Shown here: positions 26,510-38,216 of the stretch, one piece after another | Layout of the letters: every line of letters starts with the position of its first letter | Numbering within the stretch: position 1 is the stretch's first letter | DNA from: Siccirubricoccus deserti | GTDB taxonomy: Bacteria > Pseudomonadota > Alphaproteobacteria > Acetobacterales > Acetobacteraceae | Direction: 5' to 3' | NCBI RefSeq assembly: GCF_014283215.1 | Contig: NZ_JACOMF010000006.1 | Coordinates: 62,001-126,000, forward strand | DNA length: 64,000 bases | Made by a program: the position numbers and the translations under genes | Notes under the pieces: generated by a model | Databases searched by the model: none | Seen by the model: only the letters and a program-made list of their open reading frames with translations | What the model was told of the DNA's origin: nothing

Positions 26510-27811
26510 ATGATCGCGGAGCCGGTCTCCGCGGCGGAATTCGCGGCGCTAATGGCGCCGCTCGGGCCCTTCGGCCGGCAGCCCCGCATCGCCGCCGGCG
26601 TCTCCGGCGGGCCGCACAGCCTCGCGCTGGCGCTGCTGGCGGATGGTTGGGCGCGGGCGCGCGGCGGCAGCCTGCTGGCACTGGTCGTGGACCACGGGCT
26701 GCGGCCGGAAAGCGCCGCGGAGGCTGCGGGCGTCATTGCCCAACTCGCCGGACGCGGGATCGCGGCGAGGCTGCTGTGGCTGGGCCTGCCGCCCGGCGCC
26801 GGGGTGCAGGCCCGGGCCAGGGCGGCGCGCCACGGAGCGCTGCGGGACGCCTGCCGGGAGGCCGGGGTGCCCTGGCTGCTGCTCGGCCACCACCGGGCCG
26901 ATCAGGCGGAGACCCTGCTGTTCCGGGCGTTGCGCGGCAGCGGCCCGGCCGGGCTGGCGGGCATGGCCCCGGCGCTGGCGACCGCCGAGGCGCTGGTGCT
27001 GCGGCCGCTGCTCGGCATCCCGCCGGCCCGGCTGGAGGCGGTGGTGCGGGCGGCCGGGCTGACGCCGGTGCGCGACCCGAGCAATGCCGACCCGCGCTTC
27101 GCCCGACCGCGGCTGCGGCAGGTGCTGGGGGATCCGGGCGGCACCGGTCCGGCGGTCGCGGCGCTGGCCGAGGCCGCCGCCGCCTTCGCCACCCGGCGCC
27201 GACGGCTGGAGTCGGCGGTCGCCGATCGGCTGGCGGCGGCGGCGGTGCTCCGGCCAGAGGGCCATGCCGAGCTCGATCTCCGGGCGTTGGGCCGGGACCG
27301 GGTGGCGCTGGCTGCGTTGGCAACGCTGCTCTCCTGCATCGGCGGCCGCGGCTTTCCGCCACCGGCCGCGGCGGTCGCGGGCCTGCTGCGGCAGGGCCAT
27401 GGCACCCTGGCCGGCGCCTGGCTGCAGGCCGCGCCCGCGGGCGGCACCGCCCGGCTGCTGCGGGAACCCGCGGCGGTGGGGCCGCCGGTGCCGGCGCGGC
27501 GGAACGCGGTCTGGGACGGGCGATTCCGGCTGACCGGCCCGGGCGACGCCGAATGCAGCCTGGGCGCCCTCGGCGTGGCGGCGGCGGCGCGGCTCCGTCA
27601 CGCGGCTCCGGGGCTGCCGGCGGTGGTGCTCGCGACACTTCCGGCCATCCGGCGGCACGGCACGCTGGTCGCCGTGCCTGCGCTGTTCTATCCTGACGCC
27701 GAGGGCTCGGCGCGCTTTGCCATCGTTCTCGCTCCGGCAGCCGCCGGACGGGAATTGCGCGCTTTCGAACTGAACCATTCCCTGTCGCCACCAGCATCCC
27801 TATCTGGGTAG
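26510..27811 (+). CDS. tilS: tRNA(Ile)-lysidine synthetase TilS
   Basis: 433 residues. Modifies C34 of the AUA-reading tRNA-Ile with lysine, using ATP. The N-type ATP-pyrophosphatase loop is seen as '[19 protein letters not shown]', where the usual SGGxDS has His instead of Asp. Further family landmarks: '[18 protein letters not shown]', '[20 protein letters not shown]', '[16 protein letters not shown]' and '[18 protein letters not shown]'. The C-terminal half is divergent and Arg/Ala-rich. Two bases after cpoB. The position before ftsH is the conserved alphaproteobacterial order. Confidence 0.92.
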   Translation: MIAEPVSAAEFAALMAPLGPFGRQPRIAAGVSGGPHSLALALLADGWARARGGSLLALVVDHGLRPESAAEAAGVIAQLAGRGIAARLLWLGLPPGAGVQARARAARHGALRDACREAGVPWLLLGHHRADQAETLLFRALRGSGPAGLAGMAPALATAEALVLRPLLGIPPARLEAVVRAAGLTPVRDPSNADPRFARPRLRQVLGDPGGTGPAVAALAEAAAAFATRRRRLESAVADRLAAAAVLRPEGHAELDLRALGRDRVALAALATLLSCIGGRGFPPPAAAVAGLLRQGHGTLAGAWLQAAPAGGTARLLREPAAVGPPVPARRNAVWDGRFRLTGPGDAECSLGALGVAAAARLRHAAPGLPAVVLATLPAIRRHGTLVAVPALFYPDAEGSARFAIVLAPAAAGRELRAFELNHSLSPPASLSG

Positions 27812-27897
27812 GACAGGATAAAGGGCATCGTGCCCAGAGTTGCGTGGCATGCCGGGACGGGCCCGGCGCTGCCATGGCGGAAACGGGAAATGCATCG

Positions 27898-29823
<1,926 letters not shown>

Positions 29824-29836
29824 CCCGACCGCTTCG

Positions 29837-30883
29837 ATGCCGGAGCGCATTCTGGAGCCGCTGGGCCTGGTGACGGGCCCGGCGGCTTTCGCTTCCATCC
29901 GCAGCGGTCAGGCGCTGCCCTTCCAGGGCGGACCGGCCGGCTTCCTGCTGACCCGGTTGATCGAGGGCGGCGCCGATCGCGGCGTGGTGCCGGTGACCGC
30001 CATCCCGCCGGAATGGCAGGCGCTGCTGCCCCCCATCACCGCCGCGCTGCCGCGCTTCGCCGGCCTCGTCCCGCGCCTGCCGGGCGGGCCGCTGGTCATG
30101 GGCATCGTCAATGTCACGCCCGACAGCTTCTCCGGCGACGGGGTCGAGGCGGAGGCGGCGATCCTCCGCGGCCGGGCGTTGTTGGAGGCCGGGGCGGACA
30201 TCCTCGACATCGGTGGCGAGAGCACCCGCCCGGGCGCCGCGCCGGTGGCGCCCGAGGAGGAGATCCGCCGCATCCTGCCGGTGGTGCGTGCTTTGGCTCC
30301 GCTGGCACCGGTCTCCATCGACACCCGCAATGCCGCCACCATGGCAGCGGCGCTGGCCGCTGGTGCCAGCATCATCAACGACATCGCCGCGCTGCGCCAT
30401 GATCCGGACGCCCCGCGGGTGGTGGCCGAGGCCGGCGCTTCGGTGGTGCTGATGCATATGCTGGGCACCGATCCACGGACCATGCAGGCCGATCCCCGCT
30501 ACGCCGATGTGGCGCTGGAGGTGCTATACTTCCTGCGCGATCGAATACAGGCGCTCGGCCTGCCGCCGGAGCGGGTGGCGATGGATCCTGGCATCGGCTT
30601 CGGCAAGACCCTGGCGCATAACCTGATGCTGCTCGACCGGCTGCCGCTGCTGGCCGGGCTGGGTTGTCCAATTCTGGTCGGCGCCTCCCGCAAGGCCTCG
30701 CTCGGCCGGCTGGGCGGGGTGGCGGAGGCCGGGAAGCGTCTCGCCCCCAGCCTGGCCGCCGCCCTGGCCGCCACCGCCCGCGGCGCCGCCATCCTCAGGG
30801 TGCATGACGTGGCGGAGACGGTGCAGGCGCTGCGGGTCTGGCTGGCGGCCACCACGAATTCCGTTGCGAAAATGCAAGCCTGA
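29837..30883 (+). CDS. folP: Dihydropteroate synthase, with N-terminal extension
   Basis: 348 residues from the ATG at 29837, 13 bases after ftsH. The TIM-barrel core begins near residue 90 with 'VMGIVNVTPDSFSGDG' (signature 1), then 'ADILDIGGESTRPGAAPV' (signature 2), 'VSIDTRNAATMAAALAAG', 'SVVLMHMLGTDPRTMQ', 'VAMDPGIGFGKTLAHNLMLL' and 'ILVGASRKASLGRLGG'. Condenses p-aminobenzoate with hydroxymethyl-dihydropterin pyrophosphate, the target of sulfonamides. The first 90 residues precede the core and are not part of E. coli FolP; comparable extensions occur in this lineage. Confidence 0.94.
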   Translation: MPERILEPLGLVTGPAAFASIRSGQALPFQGGPAGFLLTRLIEGGADRGVVPVTAIPPEWQALLPPITAALPRFAGLVPRLPGGPLVMGIVNVTPDSFSGDGVEAEAAILRGRALLEAGADILDIGGESTRPGAAPVAPEEEIRRILPVVRALAPLAPVSIDTRNAATMAAALAAGASIINDIAALRHDPDAPRVVAEAGASVVLMHMLGTDPRTMQADPRYADVALEVLYFLRDRIQALGLPPERVAMDPGIGFGKTLAHNLMLLDRLPLLAGLGCPILVGASRKASLGRLGGVAEAGKRLAPSLAAALAATARGAAILRVHDVAETVQALRVWLAATTNSVAKMQA

Positions 30884-30977
30884 CCGCCGTGTTGATGGAC
30901 CTGGCAGTCCGCTGGCGCTACTCAATCCACCCGGCAACCTCCGATGATCGGTCGGCAATGAACGCAGCGGCGCCCCG

Positions 30978-32390
30978 ATGAACGCTCCCGCATCCGTGCC
31001 CACTCCCCTGGCCACGCCCCTGCCCACATCGGCGACCGGCCGCCGGCTGTTCGGCACGGATGGCATCCGCGGCACCGCCAACCGGGCGCCGATGGATGCG
31101 GCGACGGCGCTGCGCCTGGGCCAGGCCGCCGGCCGCATCTTCAACCGCGGCACCCACCGGCACCGGGTGGTGATCGGCAAGGATACCCGCCTCTCCGGCT
31201 ACATGCTGGAACCGGCGCTGACCGCCGGCTTCATCGGCACCGGCATGGATGTGGTGCTGGTCGGGCCGCTGCCGACCCCGGCCATCGCCCTGCTGACCCG
31301 CAGCCTCCGCGCCGACCTTGGCGTGATGATCAGCGCCAGCCACAACCTCTACGAGGACAATGGCATCAAGCTGTTCGGCCCGGACGGCCTCAAGCTCTCC
31401 GACGCGCAGGAGCTGGAGATCGAGGCGCTGATGGCCGGCGACCTGACCAGCGGCCTCGCGGCGCCCTCGAAGCTCGGCCGCGCCAGCCGGATGGAGGACG
31501 CCCGCGGCCGCTACATCGAGGCGGTGAAGCAGAGCTTTCCCCGCCACCTGACCCTGGAAGGGCTGCGCGTCGTCGTCGATTGCGCCCATGGCGCCGCCTA
31601 CAAGGTGGCGCCGACGGTGCTGTGGGAGCTGGGGGCCGAGGTGGTGGCGATCGGCGATGCGCCGGACGGCTTCAACATCAATCGCGGTGTCGGCTCCACT
31701 GAGCCGGCCCGGCTGGCGGAGCTGGTGCGGGAACGCCGCGCCGACCTCGGCATCGCGCTCGATGGCGACGCCGACCGGGTGGTGCTGGTGGATGAGGCGG
31801 GCACCATCATCGACGGCGACCAGATCCTGGCGCTGATCGCCGAATCCTGGCACGCCCAGGGCAGGCTGCGCGGCGGCGCGGTGGTGGCCACCGTCATGTC
31901 CAATATGGGGCTGGAACGCACGCTGAAATCGCGCGGCCTCGGCCTGCTGCGCACTGCGGTCGGCGACCGCTATGTCGGGGAGCGGATGCGCGAGGCCGGC
32001 TGCAACCTCGGCGGCGAGCAATCCGGCCACCTCATCATGACGGATTTCGGCACCACGGGGGATGGGCTGATCGGCGCCCTGCAGGTGCTGGCGGTGCTGG
32101 TCGAGGAGAACCGGCCGGCGAGCGAGATCTGCCGTCGTTTCCAGCCCCTGCCGCAGCGCCTGGTGAACATCCGCTTCGCCGGCGCCTCGCCACTGGAGGA
32201 TGCCGTGGTGCAGCGCGAGATCGCGGCGCATGAGGCCCGGCTCGGCGAGCGCGGCCGGGTGCTGATCCGCGCCAGCGGCACGGAGCCGGTCATCCGGGTG
32301 ATGGCCGAGGCCGAGGATGAGGCGCTGGTGAAGGAGACGGTGGAGACGCTGGCCGAGGCGATCCGGGCGCAGATCCGGGCGGCGGCATGA
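30978..32390 (+). CDS. glmM: Phosphoglucosamine mutase
   Basis: 470 residues (usual about 445-450, with a longer N-terminus here). Converts glucosamine-6-phosphate to glucosamine-1-phosphate for UDP-GlcNAc. Start motif '[19 protein letters not shown]', the phosphoserine loop '[20 protein letters not shown]', the Mg-binding '[17 protein letters not shown]', sugar-binding '[20 protein letters not shown]' and phosphate-binding '[18 protein letters not shown]' are all intact. 95 bases after folP. Overlaps thiD by 4 bases (ATGA). Confidence 0.97.
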   Translation: MNAPASVPTPLATPLPTSATGRRLFGTDGIRGTANRAPMDAATALRLGQAAGRIFNRGTHRHRVVIGKDTRLSGYMLEPALTAGFIGTGMDVVLVGPLPTPAIALLTRSLRADLGVMISASHNLYEDNGIKLFGPDGLKLSDAQELEIEALMAGDLTSGLAAPSKLGRASRMEDARGRYIEAVKQSFPRHLTLEGLRVVVDCAHGAAYKVAPTVLWELGAEVVAIGDAPDGFNINRGVGSTEPARLAELVRERRADLGIALDGDADRVVLVDEAGTIIDGDQILALIAESWHAQGRLRGGAVVATVMSNMGLERTLKSRGLGLLRTAVGDRYVGERMREAGCNLGGEQSGHLIMTDFGTTGDGLIGALQVLAVLVEENRPASEICRRFQPLPQRLVNIRFAGASPLEDAVVQREIAAHEARLGERGRVLIRASGTEPVIRVMAEAEDEALVKETVETLAEAIRAQIRAAA

Positions 32391-33217
32391 GCACCCCGGG
32401 CCCGCGCGGCCGAGTGCTGATCGTCGCCGGCTCGGATTCCGGCGGCGGCGCCGGCATCCAGGCCGACATCAAGGCGGTGACCGCGCTCGGCGGCCATGCC
32501 GCGACGGCGATCACCGCGCTGACCGCGCAGAATACCCTGGGCGTGCATGGCGTGCTGCCGATCCCGGTGGCGTTCATCCGCCAGCAGATCGCCGTGGTGC
32601 TGCGCGACATCGGCGCCGATGCGCTGAAGACTGGCATGCTGCACGACAGCCCGACCATCGCCGCGGTCTGCGAGGCGCTGGCCGCCGAGGCGCCTGGCGT
32701 GCCGCTGGTGGCCGACCCGGTGATGGTGGCCAAGGGCGGCCACGCCTTGCTGCAGCCCGATGCGGTGGAGGCACTGAAGCGGCTGCTGCTGCCGCTCGCC
32801 GCCGTCATCACCCCGAACCTGCCGGAGGCGGAGGTCCTGACCGGGCTTGAGATCCGCGACGAGGCGGCGATGCGCCGCGCCGCCGAGGCGTTGCTGGCCA
32901 TGGGCGTGCGCGCGGTGCTGCTGAAGGGTGGCCATCTGGAGGGCCCGCGCGTCATCGACCTGCTGGCGACGCCGGATGGCATCACCCGCTTCGAGGATGC
33001 GAAACTCGAATCCCGCCACACCCATGGTACCGGCTGCACCCTGGCCAGCGCCATCGCTGCCGGGTTGGCGCGCGGCCTGCCGCTGCAGCGTGCGGTGGCG
33101 CGGGCGCGGGCCTATGTGCGGGCGGCGATCCTGGCCGCGCCCGGCCTCGGCCAGGGGCATGGGCCGCTCGGCCATGGGGTGACGGTGGATCCGGCGCGGA
33201 TCGAGGCGCTGGGATGA
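32387..33217 (+). CDS. thiD: Hydroxymethylpyrimidine/phosphomethylpyrimidine kinase
   Basis: 276 residues. Phosphorylates HMP twice to HMP-pyrophosphate for ThiE (thiE is at 11534-12169). Ribokinase-like fold: '[20 protein letters not shown]' at the N-terminus, '[16 protein letters not shown]', '[18 protein letters not shown]', '[15 protein letters not shown]', '[11 protein letters not shown]' and the anion-hole '[19 protein letters not shown]'. Start overlaps glmM, stop overlaps the next gene, so translation is probably coupled. Confidence 0.96.
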   Translation: MSTPGPRGRVLIVAGSDSGGGAGIQADIKAVTALGGHAATAITALTAQNTLGVHGVLPIPVAFIRQQIAVVLRDIGADALKTGMLHDSPTIAAVCEALAAEAPGVPLVADPVMVAKGGHALLQPDAVEALKRLLLPLAAVITPNLPEAEVLTGLEIRDEAAMRRAAEALLAMGVRAVLLKGGHLEGPRVIDLLATPDGITRFEDAKLESRHTHGTGCTLASAIAAGLARGLPLQRAVARARAYVRAAILAAPGLGQGHGPLGHGVTVDPARIEALG

Positions 33218-34098
33218 GGGCCTACCGCTTCGTCACCCTCGACGTCTTCACCGACCGTCGCTTCGGCGGCAACCAGCTGGCGGTCTTCCCCGACGCACGC
33301 GGGATGAGCGACGCCGAGATGCAGGCGCTGGCGGCCGAGTTCAATCTCAGCGAGACCACCTTCGTCCTGCCGCCGGCCGACCCGGCCAACACCGCCCGCG
33401 TCCGCATCTTCAACCGGGTGGCGGAGATGCCCTTCGCCGGCCACCCCAGTGTTGGCACCGGCTTCGTCCTGGCCGAGGCTGGGCAGGCAGGCAGCTTGCG
33501 GCTGGAGCAGATCGCCGGGCTGGTGACGGTGGAGGTCTGGCGCGACACCGCCGGCCAGGTCACCGGCACCGCCATCGCCGCGCCGCAGCCGCTTGCGGTG
33601 GGGCAGGAGCTGCCGGCCGAAGTGGCGGCCGCCTGCGCCAGCATCCCCTCGGCCAGCGTCGTCACCGCGCGCCACGCTCCGACCCTTGCCGCCGATGGCG
33701 GCAACCCGCGCCTGCTGGTGGAGGTGACGGCGGAGGCGCTGGCCGCCGCGGCGCCCGATCTGGCCGCCTTCCGGCGAGTGGTGGCGGAGGTTCCGGCGCT
33801 GCGCGGCTTCCTCTCGCTGTATCTCTACCGGCGTGACGGCGCCACGGTGCGGGCACGGATGTTCTCGCCGCTGACCGGCACCTGGGAGGATCCGGCGACC
33901 GGCAGCGCGGCGACGCCGCTGGCCGGTTTCCTGCTGCGGCTGAGCGGGGCGGAGAGCGCGGCGCTCGACATCATCCAGGGCGTCGAGATGGGCCGGCCAA
34001 GCCTGTTGCGGACGACGGCGCGGCGGACCGCCGAGGGCATCCGCGCCACGGTTGGTGGCGGCTGCGTGCAGGTGCTGCGCGGCGAGGCATTGCTTTAG
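33214..34098 (+). CDS. PhzF-family isomerase
   Basis: 294 residues. The diaminopimelate-epimerase-like fold has 'FVTLDVFTDRRFGGNQLAVF' (family N-terminus), the catalytic Glu in 'AAEFNLSETTFVLPP', 'RIFNRVAEMPFAGHPSVGTG' and C-terminal 'VRARMFSPLTGTWEDPATGS'. PhzF itself isomerises trans-2,3-dihydro-3-hydroxyanthranilate in phenazine synthesis, but no other phenazine genes are near. Most family members outside those clusters have unknown substrates. ATGA overlap with thiD; end of the long plus-strand run. Confidence 0.93.
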   Translation: MRAYRFVTLDVFTDRRFGGNQLAVFPDARGMSDAEMQALAAEFNLSETTFVLPPADPANTARVRIFNRVAEMPFAGHPSVGTGFVLAEAGQAGSLRLEQIAGLVTVEVWRDTAGQVTGTAIAAPQPLAVGQELPAEVAAACASIPSASVVTARHAPTLAADGGNPRLLVEVTAEALAAAAPDLAAFRRVVAEVPALRGFLSLYLYRRDGATVRARMFSPLTGTWEDPATGSAATPLAGFLLRLSGAESAALDIIQGVEMGRPSLLRTTARRTAEGIRATVGGGCVQVLRGEALL

Positions 34099-34119
34099 GC
34101 CAGCGGCGCTCGGTCCGGG

Positions 34120-35133
34120 TCACTCCTCCTTCGGCCAGCCCAGCCACTCCTGCACATAGCCCCGCCGCACCAGCACCAGCCCCAGCGCGGTCAGCGGCGC
34201 CGCCAGCGCCACGCCGAGCAGCCCGAACAGCGCCCCGGTCAGCACCTGTACCAGCAGCAGCAGCGCCGGCGGGATGTCCGCGGTCCGGGACTGCACCATC
34301 GGTGTCAGGAAATTTCCCTCGATGGTCTGCACCGCGACCACCAGCGCGATCACCCAGAGGGCGAGGGGCGGCGACTGGGCCAGCGCCAGCAGCACCGCCG
34401 GTACCGCGCCGATCAGCGGGCCGATGATGGGAATGAAATTCAGCAGCCCGATGATCGTCGCCAGCAGCCCGGCCAGCGGCACGCCGAGCGCCATCAGCCC
34501 GAGCCAGGTCAATAGCCCGGCCACGGCCATCCCGACCGCCTGGCCCAGCAGCCAGCCGCGCAGCGCCGTGCCCGCCTCCGTCAGCGTATCCGCCACCGGC
34601 GGCTCGAGGTCCGGATGAAACAACTGACGGAGGCCGCGCAGATAGGGCTCCGGCTGCGCCGCCAGGTAAAGCGCGAGCAGTACCACCAGCACCAGATTGC
34701 CGAGGCCACCGAGGGTGGAACTGGCTGCCTGGGCGGCAGCGGCCGCGGCATCGGCGCCGCCGCCGCCGCTCAGCAACTGCCCAGGTTCGGCTTGGCGCAG
34801 CAGCCAGTCGCCCCAGCCGGTGCCGGCCATACGGTTGCGCAGCGCCTCCAGACTCCGCGGCAATTCCGCGGAGAGCTGCCGCGCCTGCTCGGCCAGCGGC
34901 CCGGCGGCGGCCCAGCCGGCCAGACCGATCGCCAGCGCGACCAGCGCGGCGATGATCAGCACCGCCGCCCAGCCCGGCAGCCCGGTGCGCCGCGCCAGCG
35001 GATCAGCCCCCGCCCGCAGCGCCACCGCGAGCAGCACGGCCGCGAAGCCGAGCAGCGGCACCTCCGGTGCCAGCCAAAGCAGGGCAAGCAGGATGCCGAG
35101 AAGGATGAGGACGGAGGCATGCGCGCGGGTCAC
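34120..35133 (-). CDS. AI-2E family (PerM-type) membrane transporter
   Basis: 337 residues from a GTG at 35133; an upstream in-frame start exists but would add about 80 polar residues. Seven or eight membrane segments: 'SVLILLGILLALLWLAPEVP', 'LGFAAVLLAVAL', 'AVLIIAALVALAIGLAGWAA', a soluble stretch of about 80 residues, then 'LVLVVLLALYLAAQPEPYLR', 'GWLLGQAVGMAVAGLLTWLG', 'GLLATIIGLLNFIPIIGPLI' and a last helix. 'NFIPIIGPLIGAVPAVLLAL' is the family hallmark. Substrates vary (autoinducer-2 exporter TqsA, Na+/H+ exchange); unknown here. Convergent with phzF, divergent from the acyl-CoA dehydrogenase. Confidence 0.88.
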   Translation of the reverse strand: MTRAHASVLILLGILLALLWLAPEVPLLGFAAVLLAVALRAGADPLARRTGLPGWAAVLIIAALVALAIGLAGWAAAGPLAEQARQLSAELPRSLEALRNRMAGTGWGDWLLRQAEPGQLLSGGGGADAAAAAAQAASSTLGGLGNLVLVVLLALYLAAQPEPYLRGLRQLFHPDLEPPVADTLTEAGTALRGWLLGQAVGMAVAGLLTWLGLMALGVPLAGLLATIIGLLNFIPIIGPLIGAVPAVLLALAQSPPLALWVIALVVAVQTIEGNFLTPMVQSRTADIPPALLLLVQVLTGALFGLLGVALAAPLTALGLVLVRRGYVQEWLGWPKEE

Positions 35134-35260
35134 GCAGGACGGAACCGCAAGCGGCGCATTCGGTTCCCAGGCGAGACAGTCGCGCTGCCAGGGGCGGCCC
35201 TGCCGGCCGGGCATTCCATATGCTACCAGGATACCCACGCAGGGCCCAGCAGAGGACCGG

Positions 35261-36898
35261 ATGACCCAATCCACTACCCCCGCCGAGGATCTGGTCTTCG
35301 GCCTGACCCGCATCATCGACCTGCCTGGCCTGACCGGCGGTGCCCTCGGCCCGGAGGATATCGCCGCCATCATCGGCGAGGCCGACCGCTATTCCCGCGA
35401 AATGCTGTGGCCGCAAGCCCAGGCCGCCGACCACCATGGCGCAGTTTATGAGAATGGCGTCGTCCGCACCCCGCCGCATTACCAAGCGGCCTACAAGGCC
35501 TGGATCGAGGGCGGCTGGCAGGGCCTCGCCGCGCCGGCTGAGCTGAATGGCATCGACGTCGGCGGGCAGGAGCTGCCGCAGGCGCTGTGGATGGCGGTCT
35601 CCGAACTCGTCACCACCGGCGACATGGCCTTCAGCCTCTGCCCGCTGCTGACCGCCGGCGCCATCGAGGCGCTGGCCCGCTTCGCCACCCCGGCGCAGCA
35701 GGCGGAATGGCTGCCGCCACTGGTCTCCGGCGCATGGACCGGCACCATGTGCCTGACCGAGCCGCAGGCCGGCAGCGACCTGTCGCAGGTGCGCAGCAAG
35801 GCGGAGCCGGACGGGCAGGGGGGATATCGGATCACCGGCCAGAAGATCTTCATCACCTTCGGCGACCATGACCTGACGCCGAACACCCTGCACCTGATCC
35901 TGGCGCGGTTGCCGGATGCGCCGCCCGGTACCCGCGGCATCTCGCTTTTCGCCGCGCCGAAGCTGCTGCTGGACGGCAGCCGCAATGCGCTGCGCTGCGG
36001 CGGCATCGAGAAGAAGCTCGGCATCCACGCCGCGCCGACCTGCGTCATGCTGTTCGAGGGCGCCGCGGCGCAAATGGTGGGCGAGCCGAACCGCGGCCTC
36101 AACGCCATGTTCGCGATGATGAACGCCGCTCGCCTCGGCGTGGGTGTGGAGGGGGTGGCGCAGGGCGCCCGGGCGCTGGCGCTGGCCGAGGCCTATGCCG
36201 CGCAGCGCATCCAGGGCGGAAGGCCGATCGACCGCCACCCGGATGTGGCGCGCATGCTGGCGGAGATCCGCGGCATCACCCTGGCCGGGCGGCTGCTGGC
36301 GCTGGAGGCGGGGGCGGCGCTGGACCGCGCCCGGCGGCAGGGAGCGACGGAGGCGCGGGTCGCGCTGCTGACGCCGATCGTCAAGGCGTGGTGCACCGAC
36401 CGTGGCGTGGATTGCGCCAACCTTGGTCTGCAGGTGCATGGCGGCGCGGGCTTCATCGAGGAAACCGGCGCCGCCCAGGTGCTGCGCGACGCCCGCATCG
36501 CGCCGATCTACGAGGGCACCAACGGCATCCAGGCCATGGACCTGGTCAGCCGCAAGCTGCTGCGTGATGGCGGGGCGGAGATGCGGGCGCTGCTGGCCGA
36601 GGTCCGTGCCGCCGATTCCCGCCTGCTGCCCGCCGCCGAGGCGCTGGAACGTGTCACCGCCTGGCTGCTCGACCGCGGCCAGCGCGATCCGGCTGCGGCG
36701 GAGGCCTCCGCCGCGGCCTATTTGGATGCCGCCGGCTGGACCCTCGGCGGCTGGATGCTGGCCCGTGCCGCGGCGGCCGATGCTCGCTACGCGCCGATTG
36801 CCGGCTTCTACCTGGCGCGGCTGCTGCCGCGGGCGGCGGCGCGGGTGGCGGAGATCGAGGCGGCCGACGCCCTGCTGGCGCTGCTGCCGGCCGCCTGA
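35261..36898 (+). CDS. Acyl-CoA dehydrogenase (FadE12/AidB-like, about 545 aa)
   Basis: 545 residues from an ATG with agagga upstream. FAD-dependent alpha,beta-oxidation of acyl-CoA. Recognisable: N-terminal helical domain, 'WTGTMCLTEPQAGSDLSQVR' (flavin/substrate loop), 'YRITGQKIFITFGDHDLT', 'GGIEKKLGIHAAPTC', 'RLGVGVEGVAQGARALALAE', and 'LQVHGGAGFIEETGAAQVLR', with 'IYEGTNGIQAMDLVSRKLLR' carrying the catalytic Glu. The extra C-terminal 100 residues place it in the long DUF4445-like/AcdN group common in alphaproteobacteria. No fatty-acid regulator is adjacent except the Crp-family gene downstream. Confidence 0.95.
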   Translation: MTQSTTPAEDLVFGLTRIIDLPGLTGGALGPEDIAAIIGEADRYSREMLWPQAQAADHHGAVYENGVVRTPPHYQAAYKAWIEGGWQGLAAPAELNGIDVGGQELPQALWMAVSELVTTGDMAFSLCPLLTAGAIEALARFATPAQQAEWLPPLVSGAWTGTMCLTEPQAGSDLSQVRSKAEPDGQGGYRITGQKIFITFGDHDLTPNTLHLILARLPDAPPGTRGISLFAAPKLLLDGSRNALRCGGIEKKLGIHAAPTCVMLFEGAAAQMVGEPNRGLNAMFAMMNAARLGVGVEGVAQGARALALAEAYAAQRIQGGRPIDRHPDVARMLAEIRGITLAGRLLALEAGAALDRARRQGATEARVALLTPIVKAWCTDRGVDCANLGLQVHGGAGFIEETGAAQVLRDARIAPIYEGTNGIQAMDLVSRKLLRDGGAEMRALLAEVRAADSRLLPAAEALERVTAWLLDRGQRDPAAAEASAAAYLDAAGWTLGGWMLARAAAADARYAPIAGFYLARLLPRAAARVAEIEAADALLALLPAA

Positions 36899-37068
36899 CG
36901 CAGGCCGGCTGCGGATCTCGCCCGGACGGGCGTGGTCCTGCGGCGCGGCCTCACGCAGCGGTAAGGGTTTTCGGTTCCATTTCCGCGCAGGGGGCGAATT
37001 TTGTCGCCCTAAGGCCCATTGATTTTGACACGGGAACGCTGTTGGCGTTTTCCTTGTCCGTTGGCAGG

Positions 37069-37851
37069 ATGCCAAGCAGGGGACGGCGCGTGGCACCATT
37101 GTGTCTGGAATCGGGAAGCGCGGCATCGGCTTCCCGGTGCTTCGGGAATCGTCTGCTCGACACCCTGGCCATGGCGGATGCGGCATTGCTGCAGCCTCAT
37201 CTGACGCCGGTCATGCTCATGCCGGGCGCGGTGCTGCACGCGGATGGCGAGGCGGCAACCCAGGCGGTCTTCCCCTGCGCCTCGACCGTGCTTTCGATCC
37301 AGATGGCCGGCCAGGACGGCGGCGCGGTGGAAGCGGTGCCGATCGGCTCCGAGGGCATGATCGGCTGGAACGGCGACATCGCTGCGCTCGCCAGCTTCCG
37401 CAGCCTGGTTCAGGTCGGCGGCCCGGCGCTGCGGCTGGAGGTCAACCGCCTGGTATCGGCCGCCAGCATCGCCCCCGGGCTGAAGTCACGCCTGGACGGC
37501 TACCACTCCGCGCTGCTTGGCCAGGCCCTGCAGGCGGTGGCCTGCGCCGCACTGCATCCGGTGGAGGCGCGGATTTGCCGCCGGCTGCTCTCCCTGCACG
37601 ACCGCACCGGCCGGCCCGAGCTGCCGCTGACCCAGGCGGTGTTGGCCGAATCCCTCGGCGTGCGGCGCACCACCGTTACGCGGATCATGGCCGGGCTGGC
37701 GGAGCGCGAGCTGATCCAGCACCGTCGCGGGCGGATCCTGCTGCATGACCGCGCCGGGCTGGAGGCGGCGAGCTGCGACTGCCATGCCGCGGTCCGGGCA
37801 GAGTTCGGCCGGCTGGCACCCGGCCTGTTCCCGCCCGTGATCACCGGTTGA
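37069..37851 (+). CDS. Crp/Fnr-family transcriptional regulator
   Basis: 260 residues from the ATG at 37069; GTG at 37090 or ATG at 37171 are alternatives, and the short 'NRLLDTLAMADAALLQPHLT' (normally near the N-terminus) favours one of the upstream starts. Cyclic-nucleotide-binding-like beta roll ('MPGAVLHADGEAATQAVFPC', 'GAVEAVPIGSEGMIGWNGDI'), dimer helix, and a C-terminal winged helix 'LTQAVLAESLGVRRTTVTRI'. No Fnr-type N-terminal Cys cluster and no full cAMP pocket is evident; the effector is unknown. The 365 bases downstream contain strong hairpins. Confidence 0.88.
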   Translation: MPSRGRRVAPLCLESGSAASASRCFGNRLLDTLAMADAALLQPHLTPVMLMPGAVLHADGEAATQAVFPCASTVLSIQMAGQDGGAVEAVPIGSEGMIGWNGDIAALASFRSLVQVGGPALRLEVNRLVSAASIAPGLKSRLDGYHSALLGQALQAVACAALHPVEARICRRLLSLHDRTGRPELPLTQAVLAESLGVRRTTVTRIMAGLAERELIQHRRGRILLHDRAGLEAASCDCHAAVRAEFGRLAPGLFPPVITG

Positions 37852-38216
37852 GCGCCGCCCCGGTGGTTTGATTGAACAAGGTATGAACACGGGCCGTCGA
37901 AGCCAGCGGAGAGTCGCAGCGGAATCAGGCCCCTCGCCCGAGTCGCTGGAACGAATCGGCGCCACACGACTCGGGCGAGGGCGAAAGCCCTGGACCGCAA
38001 GGTTTTGTGCCATCCGGCCAGCCCGGGCACAAAGCCGTTCCCGCTCCGGTCCAGCGGCGTAATCGGCCGCTGCCCGAGTCGCGGCGTCCGGTCCGGCCGG
38101 CTGCAGCAGGTTGCGATCATGTCTGAACGCCACGCTGCTGCAGCTTGCTGGTCACAGAGAGGATTCCCGCTCCGCGGGGTTCACGCCCCTCCGCGATCAG
38201 CCGATGCGAGGCGACC
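37852..38216. other. 365-base gap with clustered inverted repeats
   Basis: No credible gene. Notable is a perfect 15-bp inverted repeat (37931-37945 with 37967-37981), a second 8-bp one at 38004-38033, and a further copy of the motif gcccgagtcg at 38072-38081. May hold the terminator of the Crp-family gene, a small RNA, or protein-binding sites. Confidence 0.55.
37931..38033. repeat. Two adjacent stem-loops
   Basis: ccctcgcccgagtcg (37931-37945) pairs perfectly with cgactcgggcgaggg (37967-37981) across a 21-base loop. tttgtgcc (38004-38011) pairs with ggcacaaa (38026-38033) across 14 bases. Two close, strong stems in unassigned DNA suggest structured RNA. Confidence 0.65.

Noticed and set aside
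33214-34098. Phenazine biosynthesis cluster
   Set aside because: PhzF-family proteins are common outside phenazine clusters, and no phzA-E/G genes are present.
35003-37186. 727-residue minus-strand frame opposite the acyl-CoA dehydrogenase
   Set aside because: The opposite frame has all acyl-CoA dehydrogenase motifs; this one has none.
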